A DNA stretch of 53,401 bases from NCBI RefSeq assembly GCF_020164955.1, contig NZ_JAIUHG010000037.1, positions 1 through 53,401 on the forward strand, written 5' to 3'. Position numbers and translations under genes: made by a program. The notes below the pieces were generated by a model, which was given only the letters and a program-made list of their open reading frames with translations, did not search any database and was not told the origin of the DNA. Below are positions 16,129-24,407 of this stretch, one piece after another. Within the stretch, counting starts at the first letter, position 1. Each line of letters begins with the position of its first letter. Origin of the DNA: Mesorhizobium sp. CA8 (lineage in GTDB: Bacteria; Pseudomonadota; Alphaproteobacteria; Rhizobiales; Rhizobiaceae).

Positions 16129-17508
16129 GTGGCGGGCTATTTGCTGAAGGGCTGCGCTGCGGTCATCGTGGACGAGGGCAACGGTCCCGACATCCGACGC
16201 AATGTCGATATCTTGACCGACGGCCCGGCAATACGGGCCATCGGCGCAGGCCTCGACAAGGCAGACCTGCCCGTTGGAACAATCACGCAGGACGCCGCTG
16301 GCTGGTTCGTCTATCCCGGCCTCGTCAACACCCATCACCACTTCTTTCAATGCTTCGTGCGCAACCGGGCCGATCTGGACTGGACGAAGCTGTCGGTCAT
16401 CGAATGGCTCGACCGCATCTATCCCATTTTCTCGCGGCTGACTGAGGAATGCTTCTACCACGCATCGGTCACGGCGATGGCCGAGCTGATAAAGCACGGC
16501 TGCACGACGGCATTCGACCATCAGTATTGCTTTCCGCGGCAGGCGGGCAAGCGGCTGATCGACCGGCAGTTCCAAGCAGCCGAACTGCTCGGCATGCGCT
16601 TCCATGCCGGACGTGGCGGCAACACGCTGCCCAAATCGGAAGGCTCGACCATCCCCGACGCCATGCTGGAAACGACCGACGAATTCATCGCGGACTGCGC
16701 CCGGCTGATCGACGCCTACCATGATGCCGGCCCCTTCGGCATGCGGCAGGTCGTGGTCGCGCCTTGCCAGCCAGTCAACTGCTATCGCGACACCTTCGTG
16801 GAATCGGTGGCGCTGGCGCGCGACCGCGGGGTGCGCATGCATACCCATGTCGGCGAGGGCGAAAGCCCGGTAATCGAGGCCCGTCACGGCATGCGCACGG
16901 TGGACTATTGCGCGGATATCGGCTTCTGCGGGCCGGATACCTTCTATGCCCATTGCTGGGAACTGACCCACGACGAGCTGCGCAAGATGGCCGCGAGCGG
17001 CACTGGCATCGCGCATTGCCCCGAACCGGTCTATCTCGTCGGCGCCGAAATCACCGACATTCCGGCGATGTCGGCCTTCGGACTCAGTGTGGGTCTGGGC
17101 TGCGACGGCGCCGCCTCAAACGACAATTCCAACCTGATGCACTGCATCCATTCCGCCTACATGCTGCAGTGCCTGTCGGCGTCGACGCGCGATCATCCGG
17201 TGCCGCCGCCGGCCGATTTTCTCGGCTATGCGACGACCGGAGGCGCGGCATTGCTCGGGCGCGGCGACATCGGCAGGCTGGCGCCCCGCATGGCCGCCGA
17301 CCTTTTCGCCATCGACACGCGGCGCATGGACTATGTCGGCACGCGGCACGATCCGCTGAGCCTGCTGGCCAAGGTGGGCATCGGCGCGCCGACCGACATG
17401 ACCATGATCAACGGCCGCATCGTCTGGGCCAAAGGCGAATTCCCGGGGCTCGACGAGGCCAGGCTGTTTGCGCAAGCCGAGGCGGCGCTTGCGACGGTGG
17501 AATTTTAG
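16129..17508 (+). CDS. Amidohydrolase: purine/triazine-type deaminase (8-oxoguanine deaminase-like)
   Basis: A 459-residue protein from GTG 16129, one base after the GST stop. Metal ligands of the subtype III amidohydrolases are visible: NTHHHF (His69, His71), MHTHVGEGE (His240, Glu243), YAHC (His275) and GCDGAASND (Asp326). The HFFQ-CFVRNR segment and VYPGLVNTHHH resemble 8-oxoguanine deaminases and the AtzA/TrzN group more than classic guanine deaminase. It would hydrolyse an exocyclic amine (or comparable leaving group) from a purine or related ring in the cytosol. With the transporter and demethylase-like genes, the substrate is probably an N-methylated or oxidised aminopurine. The exact substrate is inferred only. 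Confidence 0.85.
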   Translation: MAGYLLKGCAAVIVDEGNGPDIRRNVDILTDGPAIRAIGAGLDKADLPVGTITQDAAGWFVYPGLVNTHHHFFQCFVRNRADLDWTKLSVIEWLDRIYPIFSRLTEECFYHASVTAMAELIKHGCTTAFDHQYCFPRQAGKRLIDRQFQAAELLGMRFHAGRGGNTLPKSEGSTIPDAMLETTDEFIADCARLIDAYHDAGPFGMRQVVVAPCQPVNCYRDTFVESVALARDRGVRMHTHVGEGESPVIEARHGMRTVDYCADIGFCGPDTFYAHCWELTHDELRKMAASGTGIAHCPEPVYLVGAEITDIPAMSAFGLSVGLGCDGAASNDNSNLMHCIHSAYMLQCLSASTRDHPVPPPADFLGYATTGGAALLGRGDIGRLAPRMAADLFAIDTRRMDYVGTRHDPLSLLAKVGIGAPTDMTMINGRIVWAKGEFPGLDEARLFAQAEAALATVEF

Positions 17509-17531
17509 AAACCAAAACAAGGGGAACCGAC

Positions 17532-18629
17532 ATGCTGATAAATCTTACCCGCAGAACGTTGCTGAAAGGCGCGGCCGCCTCTGGGCTCGTCGTGGCGGTG
17601 GGCGGCCGCGCGCTTGCCGCCGACGAACCTCTGGGCATCGTGCTCGTGGTCCCGTCGCCGGTCGGCGATGTCGGCTGGGGCCGTGCGCTCGCCGACGGGC
17701 TTGAGCCTGTGAAGGCAGCCTACGGCGACAAGGTGAAGGTGACCATCATCGAGAACATACAGGAAGGACCCGATGCCGACCGGATCATGAACAAGGCGGT
17801 CGCCGACGGGAACAAGTTCCTGGTCGCCGGCTCCTTCGGCTATCAGAACGGCGCCCTGCAGATCGCACGCCGCAATCCCGACGTAACCGTGCTGCACGCT
17901 TCCGGTTTCCAGGTGGCGCCGAACTTCTCGCCCTTCGCGGCCCAATATTCCCAGGGTACCTACCTTATGGGCATGGCGGCAGCCGCGCTTTCGAAGACTG
18001 GCAAGCTCGGCTCGGTCTCTGCCTTCGCCATTCCCGAGCTGATCACCTCCATCAACGCTTTCACGCTGGGAGCGCAGGCGGTGAAGCCCGATGTCGAGGT
18101 TTCGGTCGTATGGGTGAACTCCTGGTTCGATCCGGCCAAGGAGCAGGAGGCCGCCAAGGCGCTGCTAGCGCAGAAATGCGACGTGATCTTCTCCAACGCG
18201 CAGGACACGCCCTCCGTCGTCTCGGCCTGCGAAGAGGCCGGCGTTCCCGCCTTCAACCTCAACTCGTCAATGAAGAAATACGCGCCCAAAACCTATCTCG
18301 GCTGCGTGGCGACCGACTGGTCGCCCTTCTTCAAGGCCTCGGTCGACGCCCACATCGCCGGCACCTTCAAGGGCGCAAACGCTTTCCTGGGTGTCGGCGA
18401 CAAGGTGGTCGAGGTCGTTGACTGGAACCCGGGAATCCCGGCCGACATGATGGCCAGGATCAAGGGCGTTGAAGCCAAGATCGCCGACGGCAGCTTTTCG
18501 CCCTTTACCGGTCCGATCGTCAAAGCCGACGGCAGCGAGGGCGTGCCCGCCGGCAAGACGATGACCGGGGCCGAGATCGTTGCCATGGATTGGCACGTCA
18601 AGGGTGTCACCACGCCGCTGCCCAAGTGA
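17532..18629 (+). CDS. BMP-family ABC transporter substrate-binding protein (nucleoside type)
   Basis: A 365-residue protein from ATG 17532, with AAGGGG upstream. The N-terminus (TRRTLLKGAAASGLVVAVGG, then RALA before the mature part) is a twin-arginine-type signal with an AxA-like cleavage site near residue 29. The mature protein has the PnrA/BMP pattern: GIVLVVPSPVGDVGWGRA, FLVAGSFGYQNGA and VTVLHASGFQ. Members bind nucleosides or nucleobases (PnrA binds purine nucleosides) in the periplasm. It follows the deaminase by 23 bp and precedes the ATPase with a GTGA overlap. Confidence 0.9.
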   Translation: MLINLTRRTLLKGAAASGLVVAVGGRALAADEPLGIVLVVPSPVGDVGWGRALADGLEPVKAAYGDKVKVTIIENIQEGPDADRIMNKAVADGNKFLVAGSFGYQNGALQIARRNPDVTVLHASGFQVAPNFSPFAAQYSQGTYLMGMAAAALSKTGKLGSVSAFAIPELITSINAFTLGAQAVKPDVEVSVVWVNSWFDPAKEQEAAKALLAQKCDVIFSNAQDTPSVVSACEEAGVPAFNLNSSMKKYAPKTYLGCVATDWSPFFKASVDAHIAGTFKGANAFLGVGDKVVEVVDWNPGIPADMMARIKGVEAKIADGSFSPFTGPIVKADGSEGVPAGKTMTGAEIVAMDWHVKGVTTPLPK

Positions 18630-20155
18630 CCGTGACCGTCCCGCTCCTGTCGCTGCGCGGCATCTCCAAGAGCTACGGCCAGATTCATGCCAATCGAGAC
18701 ATCGATCTGGATGTGGCTCCACGCTCGATCCATGCGATCCTCGGGGAAAACGGAGCGGGCAAGTCGACGCTGATGAAGCTGATCTACGGCGTCGAGCAGC
18801 CGGACGCCGGAATGGCGACCTGGAAAGAAGCCCCCCTGGCCCTCGCTTCCCCCGCGGATGCGAGGCGCAAGGGGATCGGCATGGTCTTCCAGCATTTCTC
18901 CTTGTTCGAAACACTGACGGTGGTGGAGAACATTCGCCTGGTCGTGCCCAAGGGCAAATCGGATCTCGCGGAACGTATCCGCGCGCTCGGCCGCGACTTC
19001 GGACTCGAGGTCGATCCGCTTGCCCATGTGCACGCGCTCTCGGTGGGAGAACGGCAGCGGGTGGAGATCATTCGCTGCCTGATGACCGAACCCCAGCTCC
19101 TGATCCTCGACGAACCGACCTCCGTCCTGCCGCCGCAATCGGTGGACAAGCTGTTCGAGACTTTGCGGCGGCTGCGCGACGGCGGCGTTTCGATCCTGTT
19201 CATCTCGCACAAGCTGGAGGAGATCCGGGCGGTCTGCGACCGAGCGACCATCCTGCGCGGCGGGCGCGTCACCGGCCATGTGGACCCGCGCGACCATGAC
19301 GCGCACGACCTCGCCCGCATGATGATCGGCCGCGACATGCCGCAGCCCATGCCGGCGTTAGCGCATTCCGGCGGCGAAAAGCGCCTCGAAATCATCGGCC
19401 TGGACCATCAGCCTCACGATCCCTTCGCCGTGCCGCTTTGCGACGTCAACCTGACGGTGCGTGCCGGTGAGATCCTCGGCATAGCGGGCATATCGGGCAA
19501 CGGGCAGAGCGAACTCGCGGCGCTGATCTCGGGCGAAACGGTGCTGCCGCGCGCAAAGTCCGATTGCATCTGCATGATGGGAAAGGATGTCGGCGCGCTC
19601 GATGCGGCTGCCCGCCGTCGGCTGGGCTTCGCCTTCGTTCCGGAGGAACGGCTCGGCCGCGGCGCGGTGCCGGAAATGTCGCTCGTGCTCAACAGCCTTC
19701 TGACCGCCCATCCGTTCGGCCTGCTGAAACGCGGCCTTGTCGACACAGCCCGGGCGAAGGCTTTCACCGAGAACTGCATCCGGCAATACGACGTGCGCAC
19801 GCCCGGTTCCGAAGCGGAGGCCGGCGCGCTTTCAGGCGGCAATCTGCAAAAGTTCATCGTCGGCCGCGAGATCATGCTGTCCCCGAAATTGTTGTTGGTG
19901 GCGCAACCCACCTGGGGCGTCGACATCGGCGCGGCCTCCGCCATTCGCCGGCGCCTTGTCGCCCTGCGCAACGAAGGCATGGGCATCCTCGTCATCTCGG
20001 AGGAGCTGGAGGAACTGTTCGAACTCTGCGATTCGATCCAGGTGATCCATCAGGGCTGGCTGAGCCCGCCGCTGGTGACGCGCGACACCAGACCCGAGGA
20101 GATCGGCCGTTACATGATCGGCGCGCATTCAACGGCCAGGAAGGTCCCGGCATGA
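18626..20155 (+). CDS. Nucleoside-type ABC transporter ATPase (duplicated nucleotide-binding domains)
   Basis: A 509-residue protein; GTG 18626 overlaps the preceding stop and places the start at VTVTVPLLSLRGISKSYG. The first domain has Walker A GENGAGKST (about 40-48), Q-loop FQHFSLFE, signature LSVGERQR and Walker B LLILDEPTS. The second domain has a degenerate Walker A (GISGNGQSE), signature LSGGNLQK and an altered Walker B (LLLVAQPTWGVD). This asymmetric pair is typical of BMP-linked importers such as NupO/YufO. It energises the two permeases that follow. Confidence 0.9.
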   Translation: MTVTVPLLSLRGISKSYGQIHANRDIDLDVAPRSIHAILGENGAGKSTLMKLIYGVEQPDAGMATWKEAPLALASPADARRKGIGMVFQHFSLFETLTVVENIRLVVPKGKSDLAERIRALGRDFGLEVDPLAHVHALSVGERQRVEIIRCLMTEPQLLILDEPTSVLPPQSVDKLFETLRRLRDGGVSILFISHKLEEIRAVCDRATILRGGRVTGHVDPRDHDAHDLARMMIGRDMPQPMPALAHSGGEKRLEIIGLDHQPHDPFAVPLCDVNLTVRAGEILGIAGISGNGQSELAALISGETVLPRAKSDCICMMGKDVGALDAAARRRLGFAFVPEERLGRGAVPEMSLVLNSLLTAHPFGLLKRGLVDTARAKAFTENCIRQYDVRTPGSEAEAGALSGGNLQKFIVGREIMLSPKLLLVAQPTWGVDIGAASAIRRRLVALRNEGMGILVISEELEELFELCDSIQVIHQGWLSPPLVTRDTRPEEIGRYMIGAHSTARKVPA

Positions 20156-21252
20156 GCGCTCTTTCCAGGCCGTTCCTTCCGGTTCTGGTTCGCCGGGAGC
20201 ATGCCTCGCTTCCCGTCAAACTGATCGCCCCGCCCGTCGCGCTCGCCCTGGCGACGCTGCTTAATCTTGGCCTCTACATCCTGATGGGCCGCGATCCGGT
20301 AGCCGTTTTCCACGCGATGCTTCTGGAGCCTTTCCTGTCCTGGGCCTCGTTCTCGGAAGTCCTGTTGAAGACGGGGCCGCTCCTGCTGATCGCGCAGGGG
20401 CTTGCGATCGGCTTTCGCGCAAAGGTCTTCAACATCGGCGCCGAGGGCCAATTCATCCTCGGCGCGATCTTCGCATCGGCCATTCCCATCTGGTTCCCGC
20501 AGGCTACGGGCCAGTGGATCTGGCCCTCCATGCTCGTCATCGGCGCGCTGGGTGGCGCGCTGTGGGCGTCGCTCACGGCCTTCTGGCGCGTGAAGCTCAA
20601 CGCAAACGAGATCCTCGTATCGCTGATGCTGGCGCTCGTTGCCGCGCAATTGCTCAACTACCTGCTTCTTGGCCCCTGGAAAGACCCAAACGGCTTCAAC
20701 TTCCCGCAATCGGTGATGTTCCAGTACGACGCGATGGTGCCGATCCTGATCCCCGGCACCCGCGTCAACGTCTCGCTGCTTGTCGCCTGCGCCTTCTCCC
20801 TCGGCGCCTGGGTGTTCATGCAGAGGAGTTTCGCGGGTTACAAGCTGCAGGTCGGCGGCCTCGCGCCGCGCGCCGCCGGATACGCCGGCTTCAACGAAGG
20901 ACGCGCGATCTGGCTTTCGCTCCTCGTCGGTGGCTTCGCGGCAGGCCTCGCCGGAGCGGCCGAGGTGGCCGGGCCGCTCGGACAGTTGCAGCGCTCCATC
21001 TCGACCGGCTACGGCTATGCCGCCATCATCGTCGCCTATCTCGGTGGCCTTCACCCGGTCGGCATCCTCTTTTCCGCGTTGCTCATGGCGGCCCTCTATA
21101 TCGGTGGCGATAACGCCATGGTCTCGGCAAATCTGCCGGTCGCTGCGGTCAGGGCCTTCCAGGGCAGCCTGCTGCTTGCTTATCTTGTCGCCATCGCCTT
21201 CGTCCGCTATCGGCTCGAATGGCGCCATGCCGCCCACGGAAGCACGCCATGA
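20152..21252 (+). CDS. ABC transporter permease 1 (nucleoside type)
   Basis: A 366-residue polytopic inner-membrane protein from ATG 20152, overlapping the ATPase stop by ATGA. About eight to nine hydrophobic segments follow a short cytoplasmic start; IGFRAKVFNIGAEGQFILGA is the characteristic permease signature of this class (BPD_transp_2), and NANEILVSLML is typical of nucleoside importers (NupP/YufP). It pairs with the next gene to form the heterodimeric channel. Confidence 0.9.
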   Translation: MSALSRPFLPVLVRREHASLPVKLIAPPVALALATLLNLGLYILMGRDPVAVFHAMLLEPFLSWASFSEVLLKTGPLLLIAQGLAIGFRAKVFNIGAEGQFILGAIFASAIPIWFPQATGQWIWPSMLVIGALGGALWASLTAFWRVKLNANEILVSLMLALVAAQLLNYLLLGPWKDPNGFNFPQSVMFQYDAMVPILIPGTRVNVSLLVACAFSLGAWVFMQRSFAGYKLQVGGLAPRAAGYAGFNEGRAIWLSLLVGGFAAGLAGAAEVAGPLGQLQRSISTGYGYAAIIVAYLGGLHPVGILFSALLMAALYIGGDNAMVSANLPVAAVRAFQGSLLLAYLVAIAFVRYRLEWRHAAHGSTP

Positions 21253-22160
21253 ACGCCGTGGAATTCGTCCTCGCCGGGATGCTGGCGGCGGCTACGCCGT
21301 TCCTTCTGGCGGCGCTCGGCGAACTGGTGGCCGAGCGCGCCGGGATCCTCAATCTCGGTGTGGAGGGCCTGATGGCCCTCGGCGCAGTCATCGCCTTCAT
21401 CATCGTCTATCAAGGCGGCGGGCATCTCCTGGGTTTCCTCGCCGCTGGTCTCGCCAGCGCCGCTCTTTCCCTTGTCTTCGCCGTCGTGGCGCTGGGATTC
21501 CGCGCGAACCAGGTTGCGACGGGCCTCGCCATAGGCATCCTCGGCCAGGGCCTGTCGGCGCTGTTCGGCAAGAGCTTTGAGAGCCTCACGGTCAAAGGGC
21601 TTCCGAAGCTCTCATTGCCCTGGCTTTCAGATATCCCGGTCATCGGCGGCTTGTTCACCCAAGACATTGTCGTGTGGCTTTCGCTTGCTGCGACCGTCGC
21701 CATTTGGGCGATGTTCGCCTACACCAAGACCGGCCTCGTCATCCGCGCCGTCGGCGAGAATCCCAAGGCGGCCCGTGCGCTCGGCTATCCGGTAATCGCT
21801 GTGCGCTTCGCCGCGGTCGCTTTCGGCGGCGCGCTGGCGGGTTTCGCCGGTGCCTACGCGGCCGTGGTCTACACGCCGCTCTGGGCCGATGGCATGATCG
21901 CCGGGCGCGGCTGGATAGCGATCGCGCTCGTCGTCTTCGGTACTTGGCTTACCAGCCGTATCTTCCTTGGTGCTTGCCTCTTCGGCGCCGTGTCCCTCGC
22001 AAGCCTCGCGGCCCAGACAACTGGGCTCGACGTTTCCTCGCAACTTCTATCGAGCCTGCCTTATCTTGTGACAATCATCGTGCTGGGCGTCATTTCTTCC
22101 AACCGGCGTCTGCTCAAGCTCAACGGCGTGGCTTCGCTGGGAGAGCCTTTCGAACAATAG
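21249..22160 (+). CDS. ABC transporter permease 2 (nucleoside type)
   Basis: A 303-residue polytopic membrane protein from ATG 21249, overlapping the previous stop by ATGA. The signature AERAGILNLGVEGLMALGAV is diagnostic of NupQ/YufQ-like permeases, with FRANQVATGLAIGILG and GLVIRAVGENPKAARALG further on. It is the last gene of the operon; the DNA after it carries a transposase remnant rather than a further pathway gene or a clear terminator. Confidence 0.9.
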   Translation: MNAVEFVLAGMLAAATPFLLAALGELVAERAGILNLGVEGLMALGAVIAFIIVYQGGGHLLGFLAAGLASAALSLVFAVVALGFRANQVATGLAIGILGQGLSALFGKSFESLTVKGLPKLSLPWLSDIPVIGGLFTQDIVVWLSLAATVAIWAMFAYTKTGLVIRAVGENPKAARALGYPVIAVRFAAVAFGGALAGFAGAYAAVVYTPLWADGMIAGRGWIAIALVVFGTWLTSRIFLGACLFGAVSLASLAAQTTGLDVSSQLLSSLPYLVTIIVLGVISSNRRLLKLNGVASLGEPFEQ

Positions 22161-22675
22161 TGCCGCCAGGGCGCGCAATAACCCGACATCTGAGCTCAGG
22201 TCGCGCCATACCTGGGGCATGAAGGGCTGCACGCAATCCTCAGTCCATACCTTAAAATGCTGAGCTGATCCCATCCCGCAGGTCAAGGCGATCACGGAAG
22301 AGCTGTGCGGGCATGCCTTCTCCGCCTCGTCGATCTCGGCCATCAACAAGCGGCTGGACGAAAGCCTGAAGGCCTTTGCCGAGCGCCCGCTTCAAGAGCC
22401 CTTGGCCTACCTCACCACCGTAAGGCGGGATGCGGGACAGCCCCGGCGAAGGGCGCCATATAACTCCGATGTGCGTCGCGGCTGCCCAATGCAGACGCTT
22501 AGTGACAGCATGGCGAATGTCGTGAGTGGGGCCGAATGCTGACCGGCGGTTTTCAGGGCCGGAATGGCGAAAGCGAACACTTAAGCTGCATGTGCTTTGC
22601 CGAGCCCTCACCATTGCGGTAGTCTGCAAACATGCTTAATCGCTAATCGACCATTTCGCTGAGGGGCGAGACTTC
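22161..22675. other. Intergenic region with transposon remnant
   Basis: About 515 bp between the ABC operon and a LysR gene. Apart from the IS256-type fragment at 22273-22434 nothing is recognised; no inverted repeats of a complete element were seen. Confidence 0.5.
22273..22434 (+). mobile_element. IS256/Mutator-family transposase remnant
   Basis: About 54 codons in one plus-strand frame read IPQVKAITEELCGHAF, then SASSISAINKRLDESLKAF and ERPLQEPLAYL, the segment just before the second catalytic Asp of IS256-family transposases. There is no start codon, no DDE triad and no terminal inverted repeats, so the element is dead and heavily truncated. It marks an old insertion or rearrangement at the end of the Rieske/ABC operon. 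Confidence 0.75.
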
Positions 22676-23581
22676 ATGGAGATGCAGCAGGTCCGCTATT
22701 TCTTGGCCCTGTCTAACACGTTGAATTTCACGAGAGCGGCCGAGGAATGCAACGTCACTCAGCCGGCTCTTACGCGTGCAATCAAGACACTTGAAGAGGA
22801 ACTAGGTGGAGAGCTCCTCAGGCGCGAGCGTCAGCACTCGCACCTCACGGAACTCGGGCGCCGCATGCTGCCGTTGCTGCAACAGTGCTATGATGCAGCC
22901 ACTTCCGCCAAGTCACTAGCCAAGGCGGTGCAAAGCAGTGACGTTGCGCCGCTCAACGTCACCATTTCCAACAGCATCAATATTGCGCTGTTGGTTTCAC
23001 CGTTCACCGAACTCTTTCGGGCCTATCCCGGTGTGCATCTCAAGATCCACCGCGGCTCGCCGGCAGCTGTGATAGAGGCGCTGAAAGGCGGCGAAGTGGA
23101 GTTGGCGATCGCCGGTCCGCTCGGACAGGCCTGGGATCGCCTGGACGTGTGGCCGCTGTTCCAGGAAGGAATCGAGCTCGCGGTAAATTCAGATCACCCG
23201 CTCGCCCGGCGAAACGAGGCTGATGTCGCGCTGGCGCAGCTCGCCGCTGAACCCGTGCTCAGTCGGATCGACTGGGAGACGAGCGAGGAACTCGCGCGTT
23301 GTCTTTCCGCCAAGGGATATACGCCCAGGACTGCGCATGAAGTCGAGACCGACCAGGATCTCCTTGCGCTGCTGGAGGCCAATGCCGGAGTGGGCTTTGT
23401 CACGCTTACGGCACCGCGATCCCCGACCACACGCCGGCTTAAGCTTCGCGATCTGGACGTCTCGCGGGTCGTTTCGGTCTATGCGGTTGCGGGCCGGCAG
23501 CGCTCGCCTGTCGCGACGACTTTGCTTAATCTGCTACGGGCGGCCGACTGGTCATCCTTCGGCGTCAGCGAGCCCGCCTGA
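22676..23581 (+). CDS. LysR-family transcriptional regulator (copy 1)
   Basis: A 301-residue protein from ATG 22676. N-terminal winged helix-turn-helix: VRYFLALSNTLNFTRAAEEC, VTQPALTRAIKTLEEE, then the wing LLRRERQHSHLTELG. The remainder is a type 2 periplasmic-binding-like effector domain (ELAIAGPLGQ, GVGFVTLTAP). Its last codons overlap the convergent peroxiredoxin-like gene by 17 bp. The helix-turn-helix is very close to two other LysR proteins in this window (29412 and 32796). The effector and target are unknown; both the upstream ABC operon and the region to the right are candidates. Confidence 0.9.
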   Translation: MEMQQVRYFLALSNTLNFTRAAEECNVTQPALTRAIKTLEEELGGELLRRERQHSHLTELGRRMLPLLQQCYDAATSAKSLAKAVQSSDVAPLNVTISNSINIALLVSPFTELFRAYPGVHLKIHRGSPAAVIEALKGGEVELAIAGPLGQAWDRLDVWPLFQEGIELAVNSDHPLARRNEADVALAQLAAEPVLSRIDWETSEELARCLSAKGYTPRTAHEVETDQDLLALLEANAGVGFVTLTAPRSPTTRRLKLRDLDVSRVVSVYAVAGRQRSPVATTLLNLLRAADWSSFGVSEPA

Positions 23582-24266
23582 GCGCCGCGATCAGGTCGTT
23601 GATGTCCATGCGACGGCGGTAGTCTGGATCGACGAAGCGATCCGTGATGATTCCGTCAGTTCGGACAACGAAGGTGGCTGGAATGGGCATAAACCAGCTG
23701 GAGTTGCCCTGATAGTTGGGGATGTCGAGCCCCAGTCCCATAAGCCGCTCCATTTCGGCACCGACCCAGATCGCGAGGTTGAGCGACAACGCATACCCGT
23801 TGTCCATGTCGATCAGGAACGGGAACTGTGCTCCGACCGAAGCCTTCATCGCCTTGGCGAACCTGCGCCGCTCCGGCATGATGGCAATCGCCTGTCCGCC
23901 CAATTCCGCGATCTCGCGCTGCACCTCGACAATCCCGATGGCGTTCAAGCGGCAATAAGGGCACCAGTGACCGCGCTGAAAGGTGATGACGGCTGGCCCC
24001 TTGGCCAGGATTTCCGCGAGGCTGACAAGCCTGCCATCGTCGTCAGGCAGCAGGAATGGCGGCATGACATCGCCGGATTTTGGCGCCGCCGCTCCGGCAC
24101 CCTGTTTCTCCAGGCGTTCGACCAGTCGATCTACAGCGTCCGCGAACTCCGAGTTTAGGCGGCGGACCGCCGCGGCAACCACCGCCAGCCGTTCATTGAG
24201 AGGCGCATCAAGTTCGATGGCTGCCTGGACGGACTGCTCGAATGTCATTGCCTGGTCGGCGGCCAT
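23565..24266 (-). CDS. Peroxiredoxin-like (AhpC/TSA) protein
   Basis: About 233 residues from ATG 24266; starts at 24248 or further upstream cannot be excluded. A helical N-terminal extension (about 1-60) precedes a thioredoxin-fold domain: MPPFLLPDDDGRLVSL, VITFQRGHWCPYCRLN with Cys102 and Cys105, then ATFVVRTDGIITDRFVD. CPYC combined with the peroxiredoxin-type fold marks the AhpC-like group in which a CxxC replaces the usual lone peroxidatic Cys. Likely a cytosolic thiol peroxidase or disulfide reductase. Last gene of the leftward five-gene set, 141 bp after the flavin oxidoreductase gene. Confidence 0.8.
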   Translation of the reverse strand: MAADQAMTFEQSVQAAIELDAPLNERLAVVAAAVRRLNSEFADAVDRLVERLEKQGAGAAAPKSGDVMPPFLLPDDDGRLVSLAEILAKGPAVITFQRGHWCPYCRLNAIGIVEVQREIAELGGQAIAIMPERRRFAKAMKASVGAQFPFLIDMDNGYALSLNLAIWVGAEMERLMGLGLDIPNYQGNSSWFMPIPATFVVRTDGIITDRFVDPDYRRRMDINDLIAALRRAR

Positions 24267-24407
24267 GTCAGCACTTTCATACGTCGCACACAGCCTACCA
24301 CCGTAACCCCTCGGCAGTTGCCATGCTTTTCCTGCATGGATTTGATGCCCCACCTGCATCGACACATGCCAGGTCTGTGTCCTACTTCGCTGGCCCGAGG
24401 CGAGGCG

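Noticed and set aside
16764..17531. N-terminal part of a 621-codon frame joined to the BMP protein
   Set aside because: The portion before ATG 17532 is an out-of-frame shadow of the amidohydrolase; a ribosome binding site and signal peptide mark 17532 as the start.
22161..22272. Possible complete insertion sequence after the ABC operon
   Set aside because: Only a 54-codon transposase piece was found; no catalytic triad, terminal inverted repeats or target duplication.
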